In this document: piece by piece, positions 9,047-17,820 of the stretch | Layout of the letters: the number at the start of each line of letters is the position of its first letter | How positions within the stretch are numbered: position 1 is the stretch's first letter | Source of the DNA: Allobosea sp. Leaf344 | GTDB lineage: Bacteria > Pseudomonadota > Alphaproteobacteria > Rhizobiales > Beijerinckiaceae | Direction: 5' to 3' | DNA length: 64,000 bases | Assembly (NCBI RefSeq): GCF_001426225.1 | Contig: NZ_LMRT01000001.1 | Span: 34,090-98,089, forward strand | Position numbers and translations under genes: made by a program | The notes under the pieces: generated by a model | Seen by the model: the letters and a program-made list of their open reading frames with translations, nothing else | What the model was told of the DNA's origin: nothing | Databases searched by the model: none

Positions 9047-10237
9047 ATGAACAGCATGATCGGGGGCGGCGATTTTCTGTCCGCCATCCGCCCCGAGGCG
9101 CGCAGCGCCCCGGAGAGCGGCATCGTCGAAGTGGTCAATCACGGCCGGCTGAAGCAGGGGCTGATCCCGCTCTGGGTCGGCGAAGGCGACCTCCCGACGC
9201 CGGACTTCATCATCCGCGCCGCCGAGAAATCGCTGGCGGATGGCGAGACCTTCTACACCTGGCAGCGCGGCGTGCCGGAATTGCGCGAGGCGATCGCGCA
9301 ATATCATACAGCGCTGTACGGGCAGGATTTCTCGCCGGACCGCTTCTTCGTCACCGGCTCGGGCATGCAATCGGTCCAGATCGCCGTGCGCCTCGTCGCC
9401 GGGCCCGGTGACGAGCTGGTGATCCCGACCCCGGCCTGGCCGAATTTCGCCGCCGCCATCGGCATCGCCGGCGCCAAAGCGGTCTGCGTCGCGATGGATC
9501 TGTCGGAGGGGCGCTTCAGCCTCGATCTCGACAAGCTCGCCGCCGCGATCACGCCCCGCACCCGCGCGCTGGTGATCAACTCCCCCGCCAATCCGACAGG
9601 CTGGACGGCGACGCGCGAGGAGCTCTCGGCCCTGCTGGCGCTCGCCCGCAAACACGGCATCTGGATCATCGCCGACGAGATCTATGGCCGCTTCGTCTAT
9701 GACGGGCAGAAGCGGGCCGCATCCTTCCACGACGTCATGGACGCGCAGGACCGCGTGCTCTTCGTGCAGACCTTCTCGAAGAACTGGGCGATGACCGGCT
9801 GGCGCATCGGCTGGCTGGAGGCGCCGGCCGAACTCGGCCAGGTGATCGAGAATCTGATCCAGTATTCCACCTCGGGCAGCCCCGTCTTCGTCCAGCGCGC
9901 CGCGACCGCGGCCATGGTCGAGGGGGAGCCCTTCGTCGCCGAGCAGATCGCGCGGGCGACCGAGGGGCGGCGCATCATCGCGGAGGGGCTGAAGGCGACG
10001 AACAAGGTCTCGCTCGCCGCGCCGGCCGGGGCCTTCTACCAGTTCTTCAGCGTCGATGGCCGCAGCGATTCCCGCGCCCTGGCGATCGAGCTCGTCGACC
10101 GCGCCAATGTCGGCCTGGCGCCGGGGACCGCCTTCGGCCCCGGTGGCGAGACCGGCCTGCGGCTGTGTTTCGCGCGCAAATCCTCCGATCTGACGGAGAC
10201 GGTGGCGCGGCTGCAGAAGGCGCTGGGCGAGGCCTGA
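9047..10237 (+). CDS. Class I/II PLP-dependent aminotransferase
   Basis: Fold-type I aminotransferase of 396 residues, of the aspartate/aromatic aminotransferase AspC-like group. Motifs in order are YTWQRGVPELREA (substrate loop), the NSPANPTGW motif that contacts PLP, IIADEIYGRFVY with the Asp and Tyr that bind the cofactor, and SKNWAMTGWRIGW with the Schiff-base lysine. The C-terminal arginine that binds the substrate carboxylate is in GLRLCFA. Substrate is not determinable from sequence alone. The start at 9047 is used rather than 8963, because the upstream 28 residues look non-coding and GAGG precedes 9047. Confidence 0.9.
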   Translation: MNSMIGGGDFLSAIRPEARSAPESGIVEVVNHGRLKQGLIPLWVGEGDLPTPDFIIRAAEKSLADGETFYTWQRGVPELREAIAQYHTALYGQDFSPDRFFVTGSGMQSVQIAVRLVAGPGDELVIPTPAWPNFAAAIGIAGAKAVCVAMDLSEGRFSLDLDKLAAAITPRTRALVINSPANPTGWTATREELSALLALARKHGIWIIADEIYGRFVYDGQKRAASFHDVMDAQDRVLFVQTFSKNWAMTGWRIGWLEAPAELGQVIENLIQYSTSGSPVFVQRAATAAMVEGEPFVAEQIARATEGRRIIAEGLKATNKVSLAAPAGAFYQFFSVDGRSDSRALAIELVDRANVGLAPGTAFGPGGETGLRLCFARKSSDLTETVARLQKALGEA

Positions 10238-10409
10238 GCGGCGCGCCCGGCGGAAAGCTGCCGGGCCTAAGACGGGAGCCCCGGCGCAGGCCGGGTCTGC
10301 GTCCAGGCAAATTGACGCCGACGTCGGCTCTGGCGACATTAGGCGCGGCGCCATCCGCCCGATCGCGTCCCGCCCCCTGCCCTCGACGCGTCCCGGATCT
10401 GTCCCCGCC

Positions 10410-11468
10410 TTGCCGCTGTTGCCCCCAAGATTTTACGCGCCGCTCAAGGGAGAGCTGGCGGTCCTGTCGCTCGCCGCCATGGGCGGCGCACTCTTCGCAC
10501 TGACCGGGGCGGAGGCGGCCTGGCTGTCGGGCTCGATGCTCGCCGTCGCCGCTTTCGGCCTGGTCCGGCCCCTGCCAGGCCTGCGCAAGGGCTGGTTCGA
10601 GGCGACGATGCTGCTCTCGGGCGCGCTGATCGGCTCGGCCGCGACGCCGGAGGCCGTCGGTGCCGTGGCGCGCTATCCGGCCTCGCTCGCCGTGCTGTTC
10701 CTCGGCCTCACCGCGATCATCGTCGCGACCGGCGCCTATCTCCGCTATGTCGGGCGCTGGAGCTGGACGGACGCGATCCTCGCCTCCGCGCCCGGCGCGC
10801 TGACCGCGGTGATCGCGGTCGCCCATGCCAAGGGCGCCGATATCGGGCGGATCTCGGTGATCCAGCTGTTCCGCATCCTGGTCCTCGTCGCCTTCCTGCC
10901 GGGGCTGATGCAATATGGCGGGACGTCTGAGATCCTCGCGATCCGGCCGGCCGCCATCGTCTCGAGCCTGCCCGAAACGCTGCTCGTGCTCGGCTGCGGC
11001 GTGATCGGGGCCAAAATCTTCGCGCTGCTGCGCATCACCGCGCCGACCATCCTCGGCGCCACCATCGCCAGCGCCATCCTGCACGGCACCGGGCTGGTCG
11101 AGGGCAATCTGCCGGTGCTCGCCCAGAATGCCGTGCTGGTGATGCTGGGCGCCGTGATGGGCGGGCGCATCTCCACGGTGAAGCGCAGCGAATTGCTGAT
11201 GCTGTTCCCGCTGGCGCTGGGCGGCTTCGTGGTCTCGATCGGCGTGGCCTTCGCCTTCGCCTGGCCGGCGGCGCTGGTCGCCGGCGTGCCCTATTCCACG
11301 GCGATGCTGGCCTTCGCGCCGGGCGGTCTGGAGGCCATGGCGATGCTCGCCTTCACGCTGGGGCTCGATCCGCTCTATGTCGGCGCGCATCATCTCGCGC
11401 GCTTTCTCGGGCTGGGGCTGGCGATGCCGTTCCTCGTCGGCCGGCGCGATCCCGACCGCCGCGCCTGA
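10410..11468 (+). CDS. AbrB family membrane protein (putative transporter/regulator)
   Basis: A 352-residue polytopic inner-membrane protein made of two similar halves, each with hydrophobic helices and a G-rich re-entrant segment (for example WLSGSMLAVAAFGLV and FAPGGLEAMAMLAF). This matches the membrane AbrB family (sometimes mis-annotated as ammonia monooxygenase), whose biochemical role is poorly defined. The start appears to be TTG at 10410, in good agreement with the family N-terminus (PPRFYAPLKGE); the next ATG would delete the first helix. It converges with corA, 6 bases apart. Confidence 0.85.
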   Translation: MPLLPPRFYAPLKGELAVLSLAAMGGALFALTGAEAAWLSGSMLAVAAFGLVRPLPGLRKGWFEATMLLSGALIGSAATPEAVGAVARYPASLAVLFLGLTAIIVATGAYLRYVGRWSWTDAILASAPGALTAVIAVAHAKGADIGRISVIQLFRILVLVAFLPGLMQYGGTSEILAIRPAAIVSSLPETLLVLGCGVIGAKIFALLRITAPTILGATIASAILHGTGLVEGNLPVLAQNAVLVMLGAVMGGRISTVKRSELLMLFPLALGGFVVSIGVAFAFAWPAALVAGVPYSTAMLAFAPGGLEAMAMLAFTLGLDPLYVGAHHLARFLGLGLAMPFLVGRRDPDRRA

Positions 11469-11474
11469 TCCAGG

Positions 11475-12464
11475 CTACAGCCATTTCTTCCAGCGGAAGA
11501 ACAGATAGGGCAGCACGGCGAAGAGGAACATCAGGCCCAGCGCCATGGGATAGCCATAGGGCCACTCCAGCTCGGGCATCAGCTTGAAGTTCATGCCGTA
11601 GATCGAGGCGATCAGCGTCGGCGGCATCATCACCACCGAGACGACCGAGAACAGCTTGATGATCTTGTTCTGCTCGAGGCTGACCAGGCCCAGCGTCGCG
11701 TCCAGCATGAATTGCAGCTTGCTGGAGAGGAAGGTCGCGTGTTCCTCGATCGCCTGCACGTCCCGGATCGAGGTGCGCCATTCCGGCGAGAAGCCGCTGA
11801 CGGCCTTCTTGGGACGCTTGTAATTGGCCGAGAGGAACAGGAGCACGCGCTCGACCGAGACCATGCTCTCGCGCACATTGGAGATGATGTGCTCGTATTG
11901 GCCGATCTTCTGCAGCACTCCCTTATAGGCGCCGCCCCGCTCGACATCGGAGGATCGGCCCGCGAAGATCCGGCGCGAGGCGAAGTCGACCTTGTCGCCG
12001 ACGCCGCGCAGCACCTCCGCCGCCCGATCCACCACCGCCTCGAAGAGCCCTTCCATCACCGCCTCCGGCTCCATCCCGCAGCCGCCGGGCTTGGTCACGC
12101 GGTTGAGGAAGATGTTGAAAGCGCCGGGCTCGTCATAGCGCACCGTCACCAGCGCGCGCTCGGTCAGGATGAAGGTCACGTCGGCCAGCACCGGAACGTC
12201 GGAATCGGAGTGGCAGATCACGCGCGCGGTCATGTAATGCGCGCCATTCTCGGTGTAGATGATCTCGGAGGGTTCGAGATCGTGCATTTCCTCGCGGGTC
12301 GGGATCGAGATGCCGAGATGCGCCTCGACCTGCTTGTCCTCCGCGGCGACGGGATTGACCAGATCGATCCAGACGGCGCCTGCCGGAAACGGCTCTCCGG
12401 CCGCGAGCTGGCGATGGATCAGCCGATCGCCATGATCGGGGCAGATGCCGTGGATGAGGAGCAT
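11475..12464 (-). CDS. corA: CorA family magnesium/divalent cation transporter
   Basis: A 329-residue pentameric divalent-cation channel. The N-terminal two thirds form the cytoplasmic alpha/beta funnel and long stalk helix. Near the C-terminus lie two membrane helices, and the signature GMN triad (YGMNF, around residue 291) at the pore mouth is intact; the tail ends in basic RWKKWL, as is typical. The start at 12464 gives the usual LLIHGICPDHG N-terminus; a longer frame adds 23 unlikely residues. Mg, Co or Ni transport is expected from the family. No Mg-sensing leader was recognised upstream. Confidence 0.93.
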   Translation of the reverse strand: MLLIHGICPDHGDRLIHRQLAAGEPFPAGAVWIDLVNPVAAEDKQVEAHLGISIPTREEMHDLEPSEIIYTENGAHYMTARVICHSDSDVPVLADVTFILTERALVTVRYDEPGAFNIFLNRVTKPGGCGMEPEAVMEGLFEAVVDRAAEVLRGVGDKVDFASRRIFAGRSSDVERGGAYKGVLQKIGQYEHIISNVRESMVSVERVLLFLSANYKRPKKAVSGFSPEWRTSIRDVQAIEEHATFLSSKLQFMLDATLGLVSLEQNKIIKLFSVVSVVMMPPTLIASIYGMNFKLMPELEWPYGYPMALGLMFLFAVLPYLFFRWKKWL

Positions 12465-12575
12465 GGCGGACTTTCGCTGCGAATGGTGCCGTATCGGTCC
12501 GGCGGTATAGGCCGAGTCCGGCTCGAGGGCCAAGACGGCGTGCCGGGCCCGGCGGCCCGGTCTCGGCGCGGGCCG

Positions 12576-13097
12576 CTAGCGTCGCTCCAGCGACAGCGCC
12601 ATCAGCTGCGCGTCGGCGCCATAGGAGGCGAGCTTGCCGGCGAGCTCCGGCGTGCCGACCGGGAGGAAGCCGTGGCGGCGCCAGAACGGAGCCGAGCCGC
12701 CGACGGCGACGAGCCGGACCGTGCCGAGGCCCATGCGGGCGGCATGCGCCATCAGCATCGACAGGGCCGCGCCGCCGGCGCCCGCCTTGCGCAGCCCGGG
12801 CAGGATGGCGAGGTCGTGCAGGTAATAGGCGCTCGCCGGCCTGGGCAGGGCGCCGAGGCAGGTGTTCAGCGCCGGCGGCGCCTCGCCCTGCCAGGGATGG
12901 AAGATCAGATAACCGCCGATCCCCGCCCCGTTAGCGAGCACGTGACAGCCGGCGGGGTAGAGGGCGAGGCGCTCGGCGAAGACGGCTTCATCCTCCGGGA
13001 AATCCGGATGCACGCGCTCCGCCACGGCCAGCACCGCCGGCAGATCATCCTCCGCCATCGGCCGCCATTGCGCGGCCGCGACCGGGTCGCCGCTCAC
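12576..13097 (-). CDS. GNAT family N-acetyltransferase
   Basis: A 173-residue Gcn5-type acetyltransferase. The acetyl-CoA motif A is visible as LAILPGLRKAGAGGAALSMLM, followed by the C-terminal PFWRRHGF element typical of GNAT strand 6-7. The GTG start at 13097 overlaps the stop of the upstream SDR gene in a GTGA junction, indicating translational coupling. It is the last gene of the acyl-CoA dehydrogenase/SDR operon, so a small metabolite or lipid intermediate could be the acceptor, but this is inference only. Confidence 0.85.
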   Translation of the reverse strand: MSGDPVAAAQWRPMAEDDLPAVLAVAERVHPDFPEDEAVFAERLALYPAGCHVLANGAGIGGYLIFHPWQGEAPPALNTCLGALPRPASAYYLHDLAILPGLRKAGAGGAALSMLMAHAARMGLGTVRLVAVGGSAPFWRRHGFLPVGTPELAGKLASYGADAQLMALSLERR

Positions 13098-13954
13098 ATC
13101 CCGCCCTTCACGCCCTGCGGCGGCAGATGATCGGCCGGCACGAAGAAATCCGGCATCAGCGGGACCGAGGGATCGACACGGTAGGGCGTGAAATCGTTGA
13201 TGCCCTCGCCGGCCAGGAAGCTGTCGTCGATCAGGAACTGGCCGGAAAATTCCCGCGCCGGCTTGCCGAAGATCAGATGGGCGGCATCGGCCAGGATCTC
13301 GGGGGTGCGGCTCGCCTGTACCATTTTGTCGCCGCCGAGCAGGTTCTGCACCGCGGCGGTGGCGATGGTGGTGCGCGGCCAGAGCGCGTTGACGGCGATG
13401 CCCTTCGGCGCCAGCTCCCCCGCCAGCCCGAGCACGCAGAGGCTCATCCCGTATTTGGCGATGGAATATGCGAGATGCGGCGCGAACCAGCGCATGCTCA
13501 TGTCGAGCGGCGGCGAGAGCATCAGGATATGCGGGTTTTCGGCCTTTTCCAGATAGGGAATGGCATATTTCGAGACCATGAAGGTACCGCGCGTATTGAT
13601 CTGGTGCATCAGGTCGAAGCGCTTCATATCGGTCATCGCAGTATTGGTCAGCGAGATCGCGCTGGCGTTGTTCACGACGATGTCGATGCCGCCGAAGGTC
13701 TCGGCCGTCCGGGCGATCGCCGCTGCGACCTGCGCCTCCTCGCGCACATCGACCATCAGCGGCAAGCATTTGCCGCCCGCCGCCTCGATCTCGGCCGCGG
13801 CCGTGTAGATCGTGCCCTGGAGCTTGGGGTGGGGCTCCGCCGTCTTGGCCGCGATGGTGACATTGGCGCCGTCGCGGGCGGCTCGCAGCGCGATGGCGAG
13901 GCCGATGCCGCGCGAGCCGCCGGTGATGAAGAGCGTCTTGTTCCTGAGCGACAT
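13094..13954 (-). CDS. SDR oxidoreductase, HSDL2-like
   Basis: Short-chain dehydrogenase of 286 residues. The Rossmann glycine motif TGGSRGIG is at residues 11-18, NNAS at about 95-98, and the catalytic Tyr163-x3-Lys167 in AYSIAKYG. The pattern PPLDMSMRWFAPHLAYSIAK and the C-terminal DGE-like segment GINDFTPYR are those of the hydroxysteroid-dehydrogenase-like-2 group, linked in eukaryotes to fatty-acid metabolism. It lies 17 bases downstream of another SDR gene and overlaps the next acetyltransferase gene. The likely role is a beta-hydroxyacyl or branched/steroidal lipid redox step, by operon context. Confidence 0.88.
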   Translation of the reverse strand: MSLRNKTLFITGGSRGIGLAIALRAARDGANVTIAAKTAEPHPKLQGTIYTAAAEIEAAGGKCLPLMVDVREEAQVAAAIARTAETFGGIDIVVNNASAISLTNTAMTDMKRFDLMHQINTRGTFMVSKYAIPYLEKAENPHILMLSPPLDMSMRWFAPHLAYSIAKYGMSLCVLGLAGELAPKGIAVNALWPRTTIATAAVQNLLGGDKMVQASRTPEILADAAHLIFGKPAREFSGQFLIDDSFLAGEGINDFTPYRVDPSVPLMPDFFVPADHLPPQGVKGGM

Positions 13955-13971
13955 CGGTCGCGCCTCCCCTG

Positions 13972-14823
13972 TTACTGCGGAATGGTGAAACGGCCGGGCT
14001 GGCGGCCGTCGCGATCGGTGAAGCCGTAGATCCTGGCGAGATCGGCGACAGCCAGGGTCTGGCCGCCATAGCGGCCGACGGCCTCGTCGCCGAGCAGCGC
14101 CGCGACGCAGCGCCCGGCATAGGCGGGGGTCTCCGTGGTCTGCTCCGCCAGCCCGGCCTCGGCCACGCGTTCGGTCAGGACATGGCCCGGCGAGAGCCCG
14201 AGCGCGGTGACGCCGAAGGGCGCGAGCTCATGGCCCATGGCCAGGGTCAGCCGGTTCATCGCGGCCTTGGCGAGATCGTAGAAGACGTCGCCGAGATAGC
14301 CCGCGCCGGTGTCGAAGCTGATCGTGACGAAGAGGCCGCGGCGGGCCTGGACCATTGCCGGCGCGACCGCCCGCGCCAGCAGCAATTGCGCATAGACGCC
14401 GCTCTCGAAGCCCTGACCGAGACGTGCGACCGGCCGGCGCCAGAACGGGGCTCCGAATGCGGAGCCGTCGCTGTAGAGGCGGCCATCATAGCCCTCATTG
14501 CCGCCCCAGACCGCATCGACCACGCAATCGAGCCGGCCGAAGCGGCGCAGCGCCCAGGCGACCAGCATGTCGACGTCGCGCTCGCTGGTATGGTCGCAGC
14601 GATAGGGATGACCCTTGCCGCCGGCCGCCTCGACCGCACGGGCGGTGTCCTCGAAGGTCTCGGGGCGCTGATCGGTATGCGGCCCGGCTTCGCTGGAGCG
14701 GCCGGTGACGATGACGGTCGCCCCCGCCTCGCCCAGAGCCTGGGCGATGCCGCGGCCGAGTCCGCGCGACGCGCCTGCGACCAGGCAGATGCGGCCGGCC
14801 AGCGGGCGCGGGGCCTCGCTCAC
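13972..14823 (-). CDS. SDR oxidoreductase, DHRS1-like
   Basis: Short-chain dehydrogenase of 283 residues. It has GASRGLGRG at 17-25 for NAD(P) binding, an unusual VVDAVWGGNEG in place of the usual NNAG motif, and Tyr182-x3-Lys186 in FYDLAKAAM. The VWGGNEG feature resembles the DHRS1 subgroup. The start is GTG at 14823, overlapping the stop of the acyl-CoA dehydrogenase gene as GTGA; a much longer frame upstream is a shadow of that gene. Substrate unknown; the operon suggests a fatty-acyl or isoprenoid derivative. Confidence 0.87.
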   Translation of the reverse strand: MSEAPRPLAGRICLVAGASRGLGRGIAQALGEAGATVIVTGRSSEAGPHTDQRPETFEDTARAVEAAGGKGHPYRCDHTSERDVDMLVAWALRRFGRLDCVVDAVWGGNEGYDGRLYSDGSAFGAPFWRRPVARLGQGFESGVYAQLLLARAVAPAMVQARRGLFVTISFDTGAGYLGDVFYDLAKAAMNRLTLAMGHELAPFGVTALGLSPGHVLTERVAEAGLAEQTTETPAYAGRCVAALLGDEAVGRYGGQTLAVADLARIYGFTDRDGRQPGRFTIPQ

Positions 14824-16595
14824 GCCGCGAAGACCACGTCGGCATCGGCCACGGCGCCTGCCCCCTCGGTCACCGCCAGCTCCAGCGCCGGGGCCTCCGT
14901 GACGATCTGCTCGGCATAGAAGCGCGCGGTGGCGAGATGGGCGAGGCCGCCCTCCTCCCCCTTCAGCGCGAGCGCCTTGCGGGCGAGCCCGGTGCCGCCC
15001 TGGGCGAGGGCGAAGAGCTTGAGATAGGGCGTCGCGCCGGCGAGCGCGGCACCCTGATCGGCACCCATCGTCTCGAGCATCCAGTCGGTGGCGCGTTCCA
15101 GCGCGTCGACCGCGGCCTTCAGCCTGGCGGCGCTGTGGCCGAAGCCCGGCGTATTCGCCTGCTCGACCTGGGCGACGACGCCGCGCATCTCCGCGATCAG
15201 CGCCCTGACCGCCGCGCCGCCGGAGAGCGGCAGCTTGCGAAGCACGAGGTCGATCGCCTGGATGCCGTTGGTGCCCTCGTAGATCGTGCAGATGCGCGCG
15301 TCGCGCAGATGCTGGGCCGCGCCGGTCTCCTCGACGAAGCCCATGCCGCCATGGACCTGCACGCCGGTGGAGGCGACCTCGATGCCGATATCGGTGGCGT
15401 AGGCCTTTGCGACGGGGGTGAGGATGGCGGCGCGTTCGGAGGCCTGCTTGCGCGCCGCCTCGTCGGGCGCGCGGCGCGAGCGGTCGATCGCCTCGGCCAG
15501 CACGAAGCACAAAGCGCGGGCGCTCTGGGTCTTGGCGCGCATCTCCATCAGCATGCGGCGCACGTCGGGATGGACGATGATCGGGCTCATCGGCGCGCCC
15601 TTGGGGGCGTCGAGCGCCGTGCCCTGGCGGCGGTCCTGCGCGAAGGCCAGAGCCTGCTGATAGGCGCGCTCGGCGATGGCGACGCCCTGCAGCGCCACGT
15701 TCAGCCTGGCATTGTTCATCATCGTGAACATGCAGGCGAGGCCGCGATTCTCCTCGCCGATCAGCCAGCCGATGGCCCCGCCCCGATCGCCATAGGCCAT
15801 GGAGCAGGTCGGCGAGGCGTGGATGCCGAGCTTGTGCTCGATGCCGGAGCAGCGCAGGTCGTTATGCGCGCCGAGCGACCCATCCTCGTTGACCAGGAAT
15901 TTCGGCACCAGGAACAGCGAGATGCCGCGGGTGCCGGCCGGGGCGTCGGGCAGGCGCGCGAGAACGAGATGCACGATGTTCTCGGTCATGTCGTGCTCGC
16001 CATAGGTGATGTAGATCTTCTGGCCGGTGATGCGATAGGTGCCGTCCCCGGCGCGCTCGGCCTTGGTGCGCAGCGCGTTGAGATCGGAGCCCGCCTGCGG
16101 CTCGGTCAGGTTCATCGTGCCCATCCATTCGCCCGAGACGAGCTTGGCGAGATAGGTCCGCTTCAGTTGCTCGGAGCCATGCGCCTCCAGCGCCTCGATG
16201 GCGCCGACGGTCAGCAGCGGGCCGAGCGCGAAGGCGAGCGCGGCCGAGTTCCACATCTCGGTGCAGGCGGATTGCAGCATGAGCGGCAGGCCCTGCCCAC
16301 CATGCGCCTCGGGCGCCGGCAGCGCGTTCCAGCCGGCCTGGGCCCAGGCGTGATAGGCCTCCTTCCAGCCGGGCGGGGTGGTGACCGCCCCATCCTTCAG
16401 CACGGAGCCGTGCTTGTCGCCGATCCGGTTGAGCGGGGCGATCACGTCCTGCGCGAATTTCGCCGCCTCGTCGAGCACGGCCTCGGTGACGCCGCCCTCC
16501 AGCTCCGGCGCCAGCCCATCCGCGACCAGCCGGTCGAGCCCGGCGACATGGCGCAATGTGGCGATGATGTCTTCGACCGGCGCGCGATACTGCAT
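14820..16595 (-). CDS. Acyl-CoA dehydrogenase, DmdC/AidB-like long form
   Basis: FAD-dependent acyl-CoA dehydrogenase of 591 residues, about 200 longer than classical members and the size of the DmdC (3-methylmercaptopropionyl-CoA dehydrogenase) group. The mid-domain signature MNLTEPQAGSDL is at about 161-172, HASPTC at 259-264, and the catalytic-base region TIYEGTNGIQAID has Glu440. The extra N- and C-terminal domains match that long form. The ATG at 16595 follows GGAGGAGAAG, a strong binding site; a 32-residue upstream extension is rejected. It is the first gene of a four-gene operon (ACAD, two SDRs, GNAT). Similarity to DmdC does not prove a DMSP role; long or branched acyl-CoA substrates are equally possible. 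Confidence 0.92.
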   Translation of the reverse strand: MQYRAPVEDIIATLRHVAGLDRLVADGLAPELEGGVTEAVLDEAAKFAQDVIAPLNRIGDKHGSVLKDGAVTTPPGWKEAYHAWAQAGWNALPAPEAHGGQGLPLMLQSACTEMWNSAALAFALGPLLTVGAIEALEAHGSEQLKRTYLAKLVSGEWMGTMNLTEPQAGSDLNALRTKAERAGDGTYRITGQKIYITYGEHDMTENIVHLVLARLPDAPAGTRGISLFLVPKFLVNEDGSLGAHNDLRCSGIEHKLGIHASPTCSMAYGDRGGAIGWLIGEENRGLACMFTMMNNARLNVALQGVAIAERAYQQALAFAQDRRQGTALDAPKGAPMSPIIVHPDVRRMLMEMRAKTQSARALCFVLAEAIDRSRRAPDEAARKQASERAAILTPVAKAYATDIGIEVASTGVQVHGGMGFVEETGAAQHLRDARICTIYEGTNGIQAIDLVLRKLPLSGGAAVRALIAEMRGVVAQVEQANTPGFGHSAARLKAAVDALERATDWMLETMGADQGAALAGATPYLKLFALAQGGTGLARKALALKGEEGGLAHLATARFYAEQIVTEAPALELAVTEGAGAVADADVVFAA

Positions 16596-16738
16596 GATCT
16601 TCTCCTCCGACGCCCCCGTCGCCGCATCCCGGGCGGGGCTCTCGCTTTTGACGTTGCCGGGATGGTAGCGAGGAACTATCCCCCACGCCACGGAGAGGCT
16701 GGGTATCCAGCCCCCGGCGGCATGTCGCAGCCGATTTA

Positions 16739-16752
16739 GTTTATATGTAAAC
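16739..16752. promoter_or_regulatory. Palindromic AT-rich operator candidate GTTTA-N4-TAAAC
   Basis: A perfect inverted repeat, GTTTATATGTAAAC, in an otherwise GC-rich gap between the divergent acyl-CoA dehydrogenase operon and the tsaC-like gene. The size and symmetry suit a TetR- or MerR-type repressor of fatty-acid genes (inference). It also overlaps the 12-mer ATTTAGTTTATA that recurs upstream of the efe operon. Confidence 0.4.
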
Positions 16753-16764
16753 CATCAGGGGTCA

Positions 16765-17742
16765 ATGCCGTTGCGAGAGCGCGAAACGCCGAGACTGCAG
16801 GCGGATGCGGACGGCATCGCACAGGCCGCGGCGCTGCTGCGCGGCGGGGGCCTGGTGGCGATCCCGACCGAGACCGTCTACGGCCTCGCCGCCGATGCGA
16901 CATCGGGCGAGGCGGTGGCGGGGATCTACGCCGCCAAGGAGCGCCCCAGCTTCAACCCGCTGATCGCGCATCTGCCCGATCTCGCGGCGGCGCGCCGGCA
17001 GGGCGTGTTCGATGCGCATGCACTGGCCCTCGCCCGGGCCTTCTGGCCGGGCCCGCTGACGCTGGTCGTGCCGGCCGGCCCCGACTGCACGGTCTGCGAT
17101 CTCGCGCGGGCGGGTTTGCCGAGCGTGGCGCTGCGCGTGCCGGCGCATCCGGTCGCGCAGGCCGTGCTGCAGGCGGCGGGCCGGCCGATCGCCGCCCCGT
17201 CCGCCAATCGCTCCGGCCGGATCAGCGCCACCAGCGCCGCCCATGTGCTGGCCGATCTCGCGGGGCGGATCGATGCCGTGCTCGATGCCGGGCCCTGTGA
17301 GGTCGGGGTCGAATCGACGATCGTCTCCTGCCTCGACGGAGCGCCGCGGCTGCTGCGCCCGGGCGGCATCCCGCGCGCCGCGATCGAGGCGGTGATCGGC
17401 CGTCCCTTGGTGCTGGCTGGGGAGGCCGGGATGGCGCCGATCTCGCCGGGTCTCCTGGCGTCGCATTATGCGCCGGCGGCCAGGGTCAGGCTGGAGGCCG
17501 AGGCGCCGCGGGCCGGGGAAGCCTGGCTCGGCTTCGGCCCCGAACCCGATGCCGCGCTGCCCGAGGAATCGCTGAACCTCAGCCCGGCGGGCGATCTCAG
17601 GGAGGCGGCTTCCCGGCTCTTCGGCCATCTCCGCCGGCTCGACGCGATGGGGCCTGCGATCATCGCCGTAGCCGCCATCCCGCAGGAGGGGCTGGGCGAG
17701 GCGATCAACGACCGTCTGGCCCGCGCCGCCGCCCCGCGCTGA
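16765..17742 (+). CDS. tsaC: L-threonylcarbamoyladenylate synthase (Sua5-like)
   Basis: Makes threonylcarbamoyl-AMP from threonine, bicarbonate and ATP for the t6A37 modification of ANN-decoding tRNAs. At 325 residues it is the two-domain Sua5 type. The YrdC domain (about 15-205) shows PTETVYGLAADA, KERPSFNPLI and PSANRSG, the nucleotide/carbonate-binding motifs. A linker with SPGLLASHYAP, the Sua5-specific interdomain motif, precedes the C-terminal Rossmann-like domain. The ATG at 16765 fits the family start. It is divergent from the acyl-CoA dehydrogenase operon. Confidence 0.94.
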   Translation: MPLRERETPRLQADADGIAQAAALLRGGGLVAIPTETVYGLAADATSGEAVAGIYAAKERPSFNPLIAHLPDLAAARRQGVFDAHALALARAFWPGPLTLVVPAGPDCTVCDLARAGLPSVALRVPAHPVAQAVLQAAGRPIAAPSANRSGRISATSAAHVLADLAGRIDAVLDAGPCEVGVESTIVSCLDGAPRLLRPGGIPRAAIEAVIGRPLVLAGEAGMAPISPGLLASHYAPAARVRLEAEAPRAGEAWLGFGPEPDAALPEESLNLSPAGDLREAASRLFGHLRRLDAMGPAIIAVAAIPQEGLGEAINDRLARAAAPR

Positions 17743-17820
17743 ACGCGACGGCCGACGGCAAAGACTCGCTTGCAACCTCGCAAGATTTCGGCATGGTCAC
17801 GGCCAGGTCGAGAGGTGACG

